A stretch of 64,000 nt of DNA from Hyphococcus sp. (GCA_021776335.1 JAJFGB010000011.1:372001-436000); one strand, 5' to 3'. Shown: positions 28,101 through 35,994, counted from the stretch's first letter. Notes: generated from the letters alone by a model not told the origin. Made by a program: numbers and translations.

Positions 28101-28795
28101 GCATATCTTGAGCACCCCGCATGGAAGATCGGATCGGCTGCAACAATTGCGACAGGCTTCAATTTTTCAAGCAAGTCATGGTTTTTGACCATCGAGTTAG
28201 ATACAAAACAATGGCCGTCGGAAAAATCGTGTCGCGCGGCGAATGAAGAAAGGCTTGGTCCAGTGCCAAAGACGTATGCGCGTTTTCGGTTGGGAAGCGA
28301 CTCAAGAAACTTTTGGAATTTTGTTTTATTCAAAGAGGTCAGTGCCGCGCTGTCAGCAAAAACATTCAACCCCGCCCACAGGTAGAATGACCCTTCCATT
28401 CGGGTTTTTGTTGGGTCAACTTCAAAATGTCGACCGACCTTCTTCATTCGCGTGATAAGTGCGTCTTCGGCGTACGCTTTGAGCGCCGGGTCGCCGGCGC
28501 GCCAGATAAAGAGTGCATCCGCTTTACTGAACAGGTCGTTGCGTTCTTCCGCAGTCATTTCAGATTGGTCATCAAACCTGAACAGGTTAGCGATTTCTTT
28601 GGCGTTTTCAGCGAGGCCTGGGTCATAAAGATCTGGCACATCGCCAATCGAACCCGGCAGCGCGCAATCCTGCAAAAAAACGCGAATTTCACCGATCTGA
28701 CTTCGATACGGATAAAGATACCAGCTTGCCCGCGCGATGATGTCAGCAAGCTCCTGAGGGCTCCGTACGGCCGGAAGAAAAACCAGATTGACCAT
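22136..28795 (-). CDS. Giant multidomain glycan protein: DUF115-GT-DUF115-GT-FkbM-TM-coil-MTase
   Basis: One uninterrupted 2219-residue frame. Domains: (1) 1-400, DUF115/MptE-like, FGTGPSL 176-182 and IVGCDGRP 317-324; (2) about 420-810, GT-B/GT4-like, PGGALVEKGVGL 639-650 and SSRTSGLVIDSMILGRPVVA 723-742; (3) about 840-1118, second DUF115, IIGNGPSL 893-900, N917, LIGVDADY 1021-1028; (4) about 1119-1490, second GT-B, ITWIMDDWP and NGVDPKDW; (5) about 1505-1735, FkbM methyltransferase, LDVGAHHGSS 1531-1540 and KIDVEGFD 1637-1644; (6) two TM helices 1805-1823 and 1832-1857; (7) coiled coil about 1858-1985; (8) 2000-2215, Methyltransf_24-like, LLEIGTLFGTGA 2045-2056 and DGDHSYAGVKADF 2141-2153. 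Domains 1-5 are probably cytoplasmic. I infer a membrane-tethered enzyme that builds, methylates and perhaps caps a surface glycan. The ATG at 28795 is the first possible start (in-frame TGA just upstream); its Shine-Dalgarno is weak. Exact acceptor and sugars unknown. Confidence 0.85.
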   Translation of the reverse strand: MVNLVFLPAVRSPQELADIIARASWYLYPYRSQIGEIRVFLQDCALPGSIGDVPDLYDPGLAENAKEIANLFRFDDQSEMTAEERNDLFSKADALFIWRAGDPALKAYAEDALITRMKKVGRHFEVDPTKTRMEGSFYLWAGLNVFADSAALTSLNKTKFQKFLESLPNRKRAYVFGTGPSLSSFAARHDFSDGHCFVSNSMVKNHDLLEKLKPVAIVAADPIFHAGCSRYAAAFRKELIYAMRKHGSYFITSLRDYNVFVSYLPDDLRERVIGVPFNSKAPFNADLSKEFYVQPLANILTLLLLPLAGAAAEEICIVGCDGRPRSENQYFWGHDKAVQFNDEMENIKLVHPAFFGVDYDDYYDEHCKNVELAVSALEQAGRTISVLTPSYVPSLAARGPRSDGETAQNDTLSSASRQIEDCEGHVVVLDPDGINNSGHFLSYDRRIWETCRDKKVNFTLFGREDIEADTLPSEIQIVRCFTVNSWSIGTQLSGGRAPKTDQFMSELEQALRINFPSSRKPVTLYLYCGSLEHAYAIHSVICKFDNIYANINLFWHSRVTYEEVRYLNRWRPLIATLTASDRITLTVPSETLRKGIQHHFGISLETAPHPSTTFSDNAAYEYSKSAPSKISQKLTVLFPGGALVEKGVGLTAATVKLLGAAETLSLKVRANRNNATKAGLKILGGLKDTKAELVSKTFENNQFREFLESGDIIVCPYLKSHFSSRTSGLVIDSMILGRPVVALKETWLGDLVESQGFGIAADANAKSIADAVLKIIGNYNDYSSRAATARIEYLESHSWSRLIDEIVEINTDKEPPKIDLSADISEGAKNDIIGQLPSNLRSPIFLPTNRIPHPQQIDGLRNVVDLYDQELDTVYRPLIRSLKESRRHKRCFIIGNGPSLNSTDLSKLKGETTFATNGFFLKLPELDWAPTYYVVEDHLVAEDRAHEINLLRGFTKLFPANLRYILKPDRNTVYFDHRPRKSYPDGFDFSFDADVNTFAGGTVTFTCMQLAAYLGYEEIYLIGVDADYAIPKDAELSGTGKVKEIDMPSDDPNHFHVDYFGKGKRWHEPNVKVMRAAYKKANAASKERGVEIINATVGGKLEVFPRVDYDAIFYTSHPLPRLLLIDLTRIGDATATGELKASLLHDWPADRLFQIFDGGFDNVCVSEKATGGALSPPTLIAANEIEKRITAFRPDAIIYRPTPGTVALHEFAMEIIKKSELPLITWIMDDWPAAQETTENKAFERLEADWRSLVQQAKLRLSIGEKMSAAFSARYGAPFAHFANGVDPKDWLKVVRRAAVGSVRVRYAGSLAENMTLHSVRLVAEAVESLAADGIDIIFEIKTRELWHQAAAAHFESLSHTHFVTTDFSMSEYRDWLSAADIIVIAYNFDDASTNYVRYSVANKLPECLASGAALLAVGPADGATMSLLEKLDCGARITENRVTLVKNSLADLAASTEKRFTLAQKAQQTAFEEFDIKKISASFTASIKKAAEPSGFDTVDTSRDQHAHVDETAVVAHLLEKRRGRDHVMLDVGAHHGSSAKYFDRLSWTVHCFEPDAKNREKLIESFGVSKNVTIDARAVSDKPAKGVSFYSSKESTGISGLHAFRKTHRESGLVDVTTVAEIVAAHGIKHVDFLKIDVEGFDYSVIKGVPWGKLTPDVVECEFEDAKTASMGHTWRDVAEFLRQKGYAVYLSEWHPIIRYGIPHDWRRIVPFPGADMANDAWGNILAFREDPGYKAVSDAFGALLKRRTAKPTAKPATEDVMTAHPFPSAITHIAHFVHRRSPRLFSLLRFAKRILGHMSRRKVWTLPVLFTLVSVVAIGLHPAYTAYRTILWGGAVFSALVLAIAYLAFRIYAITERLAAEKQDAQRALNKVTAALGEVRKQSDAARRQTAFLSPAVAAEGKRVSALTERLRDIDERAAQTSTHLSDALTALREEFTQELEGQKTQTSSRLRDFDAKMSKTPNNSIWFQRFNRQLKQEHIEIIDKEWSRRLSVKMTEPELGYMASRACEVETMLSGRLATSIEDVLLRTIVSRGVENREIQLLEIGTLFGTGAAIMYDALAPYFDSVHFTLLDPLDGYYSSVQNDVLTGQPVNEEMLRHNLNRVGMADESFTLIKKLSTEIEAVEEARSREYDVLIIDGDHSYAGVKADFDNYAPMVRMGGYIIIDDYAAEDWPDVTRFVDTELEKVEFVARVGANWRTCVYRVVKPQDSAFAADA

Positions 28796-29050
28796 GGATG
28801 GGGGGACTCACTACCTTTTATGGATTTTGCGCGATTTGGCCCACGCAGTGCGCTATTTTTGACCGGTATAATATTGATCCTCGATAGCAGCGCTTTGTGT
28901 TTGTTAGCAACCCGTTCCTGGGGCGGGCTGAACCCACGGCCATGGCCCTGATCGGCCTATTCGCTTGATTTCGTGGGCATCGTCGGGCAAGACCTAGCTT
29001 TTCCAACATCGTGCAACCGCTTGGCGGCACACAGATTCAGGCCGGGGATA

Positions 29051-30124
29051 ATGACTGCCAAAACAGCCCTCATTACTGGTGTTACGGGCCAGGACGGCGC
29101 CTATCTTGCGCAATTCCTTCTCGACAAGGGATATGTGGTCCACGGCGTCAAGAGGCGTTCGTCTTCTTTTAATACTGCGCGCATTGATGAACTTTATGCT
29201 GACCCACATGAGCACGCGACCCGGTTTTTCCTGCATTACGGTGATCTGACGGATGCAACCAACCTCATCCGGCTGGTTCAGGAAACGAAACCTGACGAGA
29301 TCTACAATCTCGCGGCGCAGAGCCATGTGCAGGTCAGTTTCGAAACGCCTGAATATACCGGTAACGCCGACGCACTAGGGACGCTGCGTATTCTGGAAGC
29401 GATCCGTATTCTTGGATTCGAAAAATCGACGCGTTTCTACCAAGCTTCGACTTCGGAGCTATATGGCAAGGTTCAGGAGGTTCCTCAGACTGAAACGACA
29501 CCCTTCTATCCGCGCTCGCCTTACGCTGCCGCTAAACTCTATGCATACTGGATTACGGTCAACTACCGCGAAGCCTATGGCATGCACGCCTCGAACGGAA
29601 TTTTGTTCAATCATGAAGGCCCGACACGGGGCGAAACTTTCGTCACCCGGAAGGTCACTCGCGCTGTCGCGGCAATTGAAAAGGGACTCCAGAAGACGCT
29701 CTATCTCGGTAACCTCGACGCCAAACGCGACTGGGGCCATGCGCGTGATTATGTCGAAGGCATGTGGATGATGACGCAGCAGGAGGAGTCTGGCGATTAT
29801 GTATTGGCGACTGGCGAAACCCATTCGGTTCGGGAATTCGTTGAGCTTGCTTTCGCCGAGACGGGACGCCGAATTGCCTGGGAGGGCGAGGGTGTTGAGG
29901 AAATCGGGAGGGATGCAAAGACAAGCGAAGCTCTGGTCAAGATCGATCCGCGCTATTTCCGGCCGACCGAAGTGGACTTGCTGATAGGCGATCCCAGCAA
30001 GGCGAAAGCAAAACTGGGCTGGGAGACGAAGGTGACATTCGCTGAGCTGGTTAAAGAAATGGTTCAGTTCGACCTTGTCGAGGTTGAGCGTGAGGTTTGG
30101 CGCAAAGACCGGAGCGCTCGTTAA
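29051..30124 (+). CDS. gmd: GDP-mannose 4,6-dehydratase
   Basis: A 357-residue short-chain dehydrogenase-type enzyme that converts GDP-mannose to GDP-4-keto-6-deoxymannose. The NAD(P) motif is [13 protein letters not shown] at the N-terminus. [16 protein letters not shown], then [14 protein letters not shown] with the catalytic YxxxK, and [20 protein letters not shown] are all diagnostic for Gmd. The ATG at 29051 follows a GGGG element, and the longer open frame upstream is not supported. It ends two bases before the fcl start, forming a GDP-fucose operon divergent from the giant glycan gene. Confidence 0.96.
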   Translation: MTAKTALITGVTGQDGAYLAQFLLDKGYVVHGVKRRSSSFNTARIDELYADPHEHATRFFLHYGDLTDATNLIRLVQETKPDEIYNLAAQSHVQVSFETPEYTGNADALGTLRILEAIRILGFEKSTRFYQASTSELYGKVQEVPQTETTPFYPRSPYAAAKLYAYWITVNYREAYGMHASNGILFNHEGPTRGETFVTRKVTRAVAAIEKGLQKTLYLGNLDAKRDWGHARDYVEGMWMMTQQEESGDYVLATGETHSVREFVELAFAETGRRIAWEGEGVEEIGRDAKTSEALVKIDPRYFRPTEVDLLIGDPSKAKAKLGWETKVTFAELVKEMVQFDLVEVEREVWRKDRSAR

Positions 30125-30125
30125 T

Positions 30126-31085
30126 ATGCCTGAATGCTTTGTTCTGAGTGGTAAGCGCGTTTTTGTCGCCGGGCATAAAGGCATGGTTGGCGCTGCCGTT
30201 GTTAGGCGACTTGAACAGGAAAACTGTGACGTCGTAATCGCTGGGCGCGATCAGCTGGACTTGCTCGATCAGGCGGCTGTGCGAATATTTTGCGCTGACC
30301 ATAATCTAGATGCAGTGATCCTGGCGGCCGCAAAAGTCGGCGGTATTTTGGCAAACGATACCTATCCGGCCGACTTTCTCTATGAAAACCTGACGATAGA
30401 AACGAATGTAATAGAGGGGGCATTCCGCGCCGGCGTTGAAAAGTTGCTCTTTCTTGGCTCGTCCTGCATCTACCCGAAATTCGCCTCGCAACCAATATCA
30501 GAGAGTGCGCTTTTGACGGGCGCCCTCGAGCCCACCAACGAGTGGTATGCCATTGCTAAAATTGCCGGGCTGAAGCTTTGCGAGGCTTACCGCAAACAAC
30601 ATGGCGTAGATTTTATCTCGGCCATGCCTACAAATTTATATGGACCGGGCGATAATTTCGATTTGCAAAATTCGCATGTTATCCCGGCCCTACTTCGAAA
30701 GGCGCACGAGGCTAAACACCGCGGCGAAAATAGTCTTGAGATTTGGGGCTCCGGAACGCCAAGACGTGAATTTCTCCACGTTGACGATTGCGCCGACGCA
30801 CTTGTGTTCTTGCTGAAGAATTATTCGGGTACAGAGCATGTAAATGTTGGTGTCGGTTCAGATGTTGCGATCGCGGAGCTTGCGCAGATTATTATGGATG
30901 CTGTTGGCCTCAACGGGTCCCTCATGTTTGATAGTTCAAAGCCCGACGGCACGCCGCAAAAGCTTCTATCAGTGGAAAAGATTGCGGAATTGGGGTGGCG
31001 TCCACGCATCGAGCTTCGGGACGGCCTTTTGTCGACATATCAGTGGTTTGTTGAGCATCAAAATGATGCGCATTTGCGACGCTAA
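30126..31085 (+). CDS. fcl: GDP-L-fucose synthase
   Basis: A 319-residue epimerase-reductase that turns GDP-4-keto-6-deoxymannose into GDP-L-fucose with NADPH. VFVAGHKGMVGAAVVRRLE is the cofactor fold, SSCIYPKFASQPISE carries the catalytic Ser/Cys region, YAIAKIAGLKLCEAYR has YxxxK, and NLYGPGDNFDLQNSHVIPA is typical of Fcl/WcaG. The ATG at 30126 lies one base after the gmd stop. With gmd it supplies GDP-fucose to the glycosyltransferases of this locus; which enzyme uses it is not shown. Confidence 0.96.
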   Translation: MPECFVLSGKRVFVAGHKGMVGAAVVRRLEQENCDVVIAGRDQLDLLDQAAVRIFCADHNLDAVILAAAKVGGILANDTYPADFLYENLTIETNVIEGAFRAGVEKLLFLGSSCIYPKFASQPISESALLTGALEPTNEWYAIAKIAGLKLCEAYRKQHGVDFISAMPTNLYGPGDNFDLQNSHVIPALLRKAHEAKHRGENSLEIWGSGTPRREFLHVDDCADALVFLLKNYSGTEHVNVGVGSDVAIAELAQIIMDAVGLNGSLMFDSSKPDGTPQKLLSVEKIAELGWRPRIELRDGLLSTYQWFVEHQNDAHLRR

Positions 31086-31168
31086 TTGTTTCTTGTCGAA
31101 CAGGATTCGAAGCGTAACATTGCTGCACTAACAAATACTGTGGATAATGCATGCCGGGCGAATTCGGC

Positions 31169-32428
31169 CTACTGTCTCTCAATTAGATTCCATTGATGGG
31201 GAATGGTCACGACACCCCAAGTCGGATGTCCCGCATTCTCAATAACCAGGTCCGGGTTTGGATTTCGATAAAGAAATTCCGCCCCGTCAAGGATTGTCAT
31301 CATTGATTTCAAAGTCCCTGGATTAGCGATTCCGCCCCTGATTTCGAGAAGAAACTTAAGTCTTTCCCCTGTGCGCACGCTAAGCTCTTCAGAGGCAAGC
31401 TGAGTCGACAATCCCGTTGTATAATGAGCGTTTAAGTTCCACACCGGCACGCCGAGGATGAGACGTTTTATGTCGACAGTCGACGTAAATTCCAATGATA
31501 GATGTACATTGTCAGAGAATGCTATGTTCGTAACCGGCGCGCCGCTCTCATCGCACCAGAAGTGAGCAACGTCTTTAAGGGCGCCGCTGTTTGTGAAAGT
31601 GGGGCCCATGGCCTTCGTGAGTTGAGCTGGCGTATCTACCGCGGAAGCCGGCTCGTCCAAAGACTCGTAAATCTCGATGGCCTCCTTTGGCGGGCCTTCG
31701 AAGTGGATTTTCCCCTTGTGTAAGACAATTACGCGATCACAAAATAAGGCAATATCGCCCATTCCATGAGAGACGAATACGAATGCACTGCGCTCTCTCA
31801 TTTCGCGGATGCGCGCCAGGCATTTTTGCCGGAATCGAAAGTCGCCGACCGCCAAAACCTCGTCGATAAACAAGACATCCGGTTCTACAATTGCCATGAC
31901 AGAAAATGCCAGGCGCATTTTCATCCCAGAGGAATAACTCGACATTGGCGCTGCGATAGCATCGCCCAACTCCGAGAATTCAATTATTTCATTCAATCGG
32001 TGCTCGGTTTGAGCGCGCGTAAAGCCTAATGCTGCGGCGCGCAAAAAGATATTTTCTTGGCCTGACGCCGAGGCCTGAAACCCGGCTTGGAGATCAATCA
32101 TGGCCGCGGATGATCCGTTAATCCAAACCTCTCCGCCGTCAGGCAAAATCTGGCCAGCGAGAATGCGCAAGAAGGTAGTCTTGCCGGAACCATTAAGGCC
32201 AATTATGCCAAGTGCTTCGCCTTGGTGCAATTCGCAAGAAATGTCTTTGAGGGCCCAAAATTCATGTTTGCGCAAAGACTGTATTTCTTTCGGGGGCCGT
32301 CCAAAAAGCACGCGCCCCGCAACTTCGCCAAGGCGCGCGCGGGTGTCTGAAGACCTGCGTGCATAGAGCTTGCTCAGTCCTGTCGCCCTTAATACAGGTT
32401 CACCCAATTCATAGAGTGGTGAGCTCAT
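31169..32428 (-). CDS. wzt: Polysaccharide ABC exporter ATPase with C-terminal Wzt domain
   Basis: A 419-residue protein. The ATPase domain has Walker A GLNGSGKT at 77-84, the signature YSSGM and Walker B DVLFIDEVLAVGD, the phrases of the KpsT/Wzt/TagH group. After about residue 260 comes a ~150-residue beta-rich Wzt-type C-terminal domain (FSDNVHLSLEFTSTVDIKRL; HPTWGVVTIPHQWN). In O9a-like systems this domain recognises the modified end of the finished chain. The ATG at 32428 overlaps the permease stop as ATGA and has a GAGGA upstream; the upstream open frame is discarded. The transporter exports lipid-linked glycan to the periplasm. Confidence 0.93.
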   Translation of the reverse strand: MSSPLYELGEPVLRATGLSKLYARRSSDTRARLGEVAGRVLFGRPPKEIQSLRKHEFWALKDISCELHQGEALGIIGLNGSGKTTFLRILAGQILPDGGEVWINGSSAAMIDLQAGFQASASGQENIFLRAAALGFTRAQTEHRLNEIIEFSELGDAIAAPMSSYSSGMKMRLAFSVMAIVEPDVLFIDEVLAVGDFRFRQKCLARIREMRERSAFVFVSHGMGDIALFCDRVIVLHKGKIHFEGPPKEAIEIYESLDEPASAVDTPAQLTKAMGPTFTNSGALKDVAHFWCDESGAPVTNIAFSDNVHLSLEFTSTVDIKRLILGVPVWNLNAHYTTGLSTQLASEELSVRTGERLKFLLEIRGGIANPGTLKSMMTILDGAEFLYRNPNPDLVIENAGHPTWGVVTIPHQWNLIERQ

Positions 32429-33303
32429 TCTGACGATCCTCTTATCCGGTACTCCATCAAATAAAAGAACCAGGCTGAATAGAGAAACAAAATGACGCCG
32501 ACCACTGTCCACGCAGCAAGTGCGCCGGGTTGAGAAATCGATCCAGCGAATGCGGCTTCACGGGCGCTGGAAATGAATACATTGAAAGGGTTTGCAGCAC
32601 TCAAACTAACCAACGGACCAAGAGATGCCAGCGGAAATATTACGCCACTCAGAAAGATTCCGTATTGAAGAAGGATAGTGATGACGCGCTCTATATCACG
32701 ATAAATTACGTTTAGAATAGATAATAGTAATCCGAGGCCGAGACAAAAAATACTGGCCGATAAGATAATCGGAACGATAAAGAGCGCCGTCCATTTAGTC
32801 GCCGCTTGCATCGCCAAAATAATGACTACGACAAGCGCAATGCGCACGAAGGTATCAAAGCACAATTGTGCGAAAGATGACACAATTGCCGCGGAAAGCG
32901 GAATCGCAGTTTTCATCATCTCCGTGTTTTTTGATTTTACAACCTGAATCGGTTGCCTGATTAGACCGGTCAGAAGAAACCAGATTGTGACATTGAAGCT
33001 GATATATACAGCGGGGGATAACCCCTCATATCGCGGCATGATTCGAAGGCTTACAAGCATGATATAAACGGAAATCGGCACCATAGGCAGGACAAAATTC
33101 CAAAAAATGCCGAGTACGGTGCCGCGATATCCTTTGCGAAAGTCGCTTGTGAATAACGTTGTGATGTGGGAACGGAAATTTCTAATTTCGCGCGAAATGG
33201 AAATGACGGCCTGCAACCCGTTTTGTCTAATGCGGCTGTCTGGCCGGTAGATGCGAACTCCTTTCGCTCGTTCCTTTCGTGTGTTTAAGAGCTTCTCGGT
33301 CAT
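32425..33303 (-). CDS. wzm: Polysaccharide ABC exporter permease
   Basis: A 292-residue ABC-2-type permease with six hydrophobic helices, from about residue 60 to the C-terminus. DFRKGYRGTVLGIFWNFVLPM and LNVIYRDIERVITILLQYGIFLSGVIFP-like phrases are typical of Wzm/KpsM/TagG permeases of polysaccharide exporters. It overlaps its ATPase partner by four bases and is preceded on the same strand by the membrane-bound DUF115-type gene 125 bases upstream. Thus the exporter and a candidate sugar transferase may share a transcript. Confidence 0.92.
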   Translation of the reverse strand: MTEKLLNTRKERAKGVRIYRPDSRIRQNGLQAVISISREIRNFRSHITTLFTSDFRKGYRGTVLGIFWNFVLPMVPISVYIMLVSLRIMPRYEGLSPAVYISFNVTIWFLLTGLIRQPIQVVKSKNTEMMKTAIPLSAAIVSSFAQLCFDTFVRIALVVVIILAMQAATKWTALFIVPIILSASIFCLGLGLLLSILNVIYRDIERVITILLQYGIFLSGVIFPLASLGPLVSLSAANPFNVFISSAREAAFAGSISQPGALAAWTVVGVILFLYSAWFFYLMEYRIRGSSE

Positions 33304-33427
33304 TCTAATTCATGCTCGTTGGGTGGCGTGATCATACAGAAGTAAGCCGTTGCTGCCGGATGGAAATAAATCTGTCAATGGCGCAAAAAGCACCATGATC
33401 AATTGTGGCAAGTCTGACTGAGCGACC

Positions 33428-34528
33428 TTATTCATTTTTCTTATTCGTTATATGGCGTTTGTTAAGGTCACGGACACTTGCCTCCAGCGACGCGATCTTT
33501 TCATGTTGCTGACTGATGTGCGTTATACTCGTATTGCGCGTAAATAATAATGCGAGCCACAAAGAGCCAGCAAAGAAAATAATGACGGTTAGCAGAGCTA
33601 AAATCCCAGCGTCAATTTCGAACGCTCGAGTGATCGCGTATGCTGTCAGGATGTAAATTGCTATTGGTGAAAAGCATAAGATCCAATTGCTTCGAATAAA
33701 GTTCACGAGGCGTTGAGCGCGACCTATGTTTGGTGGTCCGCTGGTGTTGTGCGCGCATGCGATCTCCTCACTAGTGATCAGTTCATCTGCGGGCAGTATA
33801 TCGCTTCCATCACAAAGAAGTTTTTTGAAATTAACAAAAGGAAAACACCGCACGGACGAATTGAAATTGCCGTTGTAGACAGTGGCTTTTTCTTTTTGCA
33901 AAAGCGCTGCAGTGGTTCGCAGGGCTTTCATATGTAGGCCAGGCCTCGGGTTGGGGATGTTGTATCGGTCGCCTGGTTGCTGGTAGTCCTCAAAAAAATA
34001 ATTTGGATTTGAAGTGGGTTGGCTTACAATTTCCAGCTCTGTTCCTTCGCGTCGGACGGCGCCTTCCACGCGCTCCTGATATTGGCCATCAATGCCGAGG
34101 AGGATTATTTTGTGGTATCCTTCGATCGCGGCCCATAGAACTGTGTGACTGCCAGTGGTTATGGCGGGTGATTGTAGCAGTTTTTCCGTTGCTTTTAGAG
34201 CGTCAAAATTTACGACACGAGGATCCGCTGCGATGTCGCCAAGAGCCTCTATAAGGTTCGCGCGTAACAAAAACTTTGTGACAATGCCCTCCTGGATCAA
34301 GTCAGCAATGGCTTCCTTGTGCGATAAGCCGACGACAAGATCGAGACAGGCATAATGGGTTGGGCGCCACTCAATCTTATGCCAATGTCTGTATGCGGCG
34401 TTCATGCCAATTGTGCTGAATGGCGTTAGGTCATCAAAATCTACTGCGGCCAGAGAGGGGCCGTTACCTAGAACGAAAATGGTCGACCCATCCGCCTTTA
34501 CGGGCGCTGGACCATTATGATTCTCCAT
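33428..34528 (-). CDS. Membrane DUF115/GT42-like protein with coiled-coil tail
   Basis: A 366-residue protein. Residues 15-235 form a DUF115/MptE-like domain: FVLGNGPSL (18-26), GMNAAYRHW (41-49) and TTGSHTVLW...LLGIDGQY (124-150). This is the third copy of the fold in the locus; N22 and N43 sit where GT42 sialyltransferases place two CMP-contacting Asn. The region that reads HFHVDYFGKGKRWH in the giant protein reads NYFFEDYQQPGDRYN here, so the histidines are lost. Two TM helices (about 282-300 and 308-330) and a short coiled coil (335-358) follow. Likely a membrane-tethered sugar transferase or a regulator of one. It lies upstream of wzm/wzt on the same strand. Confidence 0.75.
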   Translation of the reverse strand: MENHNGPAPVKADGSTIFVLGNGPSLAAVDFDDLTPFSTIGMNAAYRHWHKIEWRPTHYACLDLVVGLSHKEAIADLIQEGIVTKFLLRANLIEALGDIAADPRVVNFDALKATEKLLQSPAITTGSHTVLWAAIEGYHKIILLGIDGQYQERVEGAVRREGTELEIVSQPTSNPNYFFEDYQQPGDRYNIPNPRPGLHMKALRTTAALLQKEKATVYNGNFNSSVRCFPFVNFKKLLCDGSDILPADELITSEEIACAHNTSGPPNIGRAQRLVNFIRSNWILCFSPIAIYILTAYAITRAFEIDAGILALLTVIIFFAGSLWLALLFTRNTSITHISQQHEKIASLEASVRDLNKRHITNKKNE

Positions 34529-35010
34529 TGACCTGCCTTTGTTGAGCTCGCCAAAATCTTATAGTGATTTTGCTCGTGATGGCTATCGGCGAGGATGTCT
34601 AGTCGACCATGGCCGACAAATTATTCACCTCGGTCGTCTTTTTGGGGGCAACTCATTTTCGGTGTCTGTCAGCATGCGCCCTTCAAGTGCGCCTTCTCTT
34701 TTGGAAGCCCGGAATGTCAAAAAGCCCGAGATCTTTAACAGAGATCCGCGCTCTTTTTTGGCTGGTGTGATATTGATCAAATGTACCTGTCCGCCCATCA
34801 AGGGGTGGTGAAGTCTGAGGTGGTGGCCATGCGTTGCATGTGGCCCAAAAAGGGCGTTCGTCCGGTTGTGCGCATGCTGTAGAGGCGCTTGCAAATTCAT
34901 GTTTTAAAGCAGTGCTTTGCTTTTAATAGGCTGTAAGGTATGGAGCGCTGATGAGGTGTATTTTGGGCCGGGCGCAGTTTTTAATCGGCGCTTAGTAATA
35001 AGGCAGTTCC
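34529..35010. other. Intergenic stretch with an unassigned open frame
   Basis: About 480 bases between divergent genes. A 91-codon frame is open on the minus strand (34625-34900) and starts with MNLQAPLQHAHNRTNALFG; it has no recognisable domain. It may be a gene remnant or chance. The right edge (34996-35002) holds AAGGCAG before the glycosyltransferase start. Confidence 0.4.
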
Positions 35011-35994
35011 ATGTCGCAGATTCTGGAAAAACCGAAAGTCTCGGTCGTTTTTCGGTCGCTGAATGAAGAAAAATGGTTCGGCGCTGCGCTGGAGGCGTGC
35101 AGCCAGCAAATTTGCGACGACTTCACCTATGAGATCGTGCTCGTCGACTCCGGCTCCACCGATCGGACGGTGGAAATCGCCAAATCTCACGGCGTACGCG
35201 TTATTTACATAGAAAAATCCGAATTCACATTTGGACGGTCGTTGAATCTGGGCTGCGAAGCCGCCGAAGGAGATTACTTGGTGTTTATCTCCGCGCATTG
35301 CATCCCTACGCATCGCTACTGGCTGCGGAATCTAATTGGCCCGTTACGGAATGGTGTGGCTGATTACGTGTACGGCAAACAGGTCGGGCATGAGGTTACG
35401 CGTTACTCAGAGCATCAAATTTTCGCGCAGTATTACGGCCCCGTTGACATAATTCCCCAACATGAGGTGTTTTGTAATAATGCCAATGCGGCAATTTCTA
35501 AGAAACTATGGACACAATATCACTTTGATGAATCGGTCACGGGGCTCGAGGATCTGGTATTAGCAAAACTGGTCATTGGCGACGGTGGGCGGCTGGCTTA
35601 TGTTGAAGACGCGCCTGTTGCGCATATCCACGAAGAGACTTTTACGCAGATACGCAGGCGTTACTATCGAGAAGCTTTGACGTTGCGTGAAATATTCCCC
35701 GAGGTTCAATTCAACTTTGGAGATTTCTTACGTTATTTTGCGGCGGGAGTGTTCCATGACTTATCAGAGGCACTAAATGAAAAATGTTTTATAAGCACAG
35801 CGCCCGAGATCTTTATATTTCGATTTATGCAATTTTGGGGGACCTATAGGGGGCATAATGAGCATCGTGAGCTGTCCAAAGCTCAGAAGGAAAGTTACTA
35901 TTATCCTCGCTCTCAGCGAAACAAAAAAACTGCCAGCCCGCCTGGCGAGAACGGTGCGATTTTGAACCGCCACGACAGCGCGACGACAAAGTAA
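35011..35994 (+). CDS. Glycosyltransferase family 2
   Basis: A 327-residue GT-A enzyme. VSVVFRSLNEEKWFGAALEA and EIVLVDSGSTDRTVEIA are the nucleotide-binding half, FISAHCIPTHRYWL replaces the usual DxD with an SAHCIP element common in one GT2 subgroup, and FDESVTGLEDLVLAKLVI holds the catalytic-base ED. The C-terminal tail is basic and unstructured. It heads a co-directional run of five genes with a CMP-sugar synthetase homologue, so it may act on or next to that sugar. The donor is unknown. Confidence 0.85.
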   Translation: MSQILEKPKVSVVFRSLNEEKWFGAALEACSQQICDDFTYEIVLVDSGSTDRTVEIAKSHGVRVIYIEKSEFTFGRSLNLGCEAAEGDYLVFISAHCIPTHRYWLRNLIGPLRNGVADYVYGKQVGHEVTRYSEHQIFAQYYGPVDIIPQHEVFCNNANAAISKKLWTQYHFDESVTGLEDLVLAKLVIGDGGRLAYVEDAPVAHIHEETFTQIRRRYYREALTLREIFPEVQFNFGDFLRYFAAGVFHDLSEALNEKCFISTAPEIFIFRFMQFWGTYRGHNEHRELSKAQKESYYYPRSQRNKKTASPPGENGAILNRHDSATTK

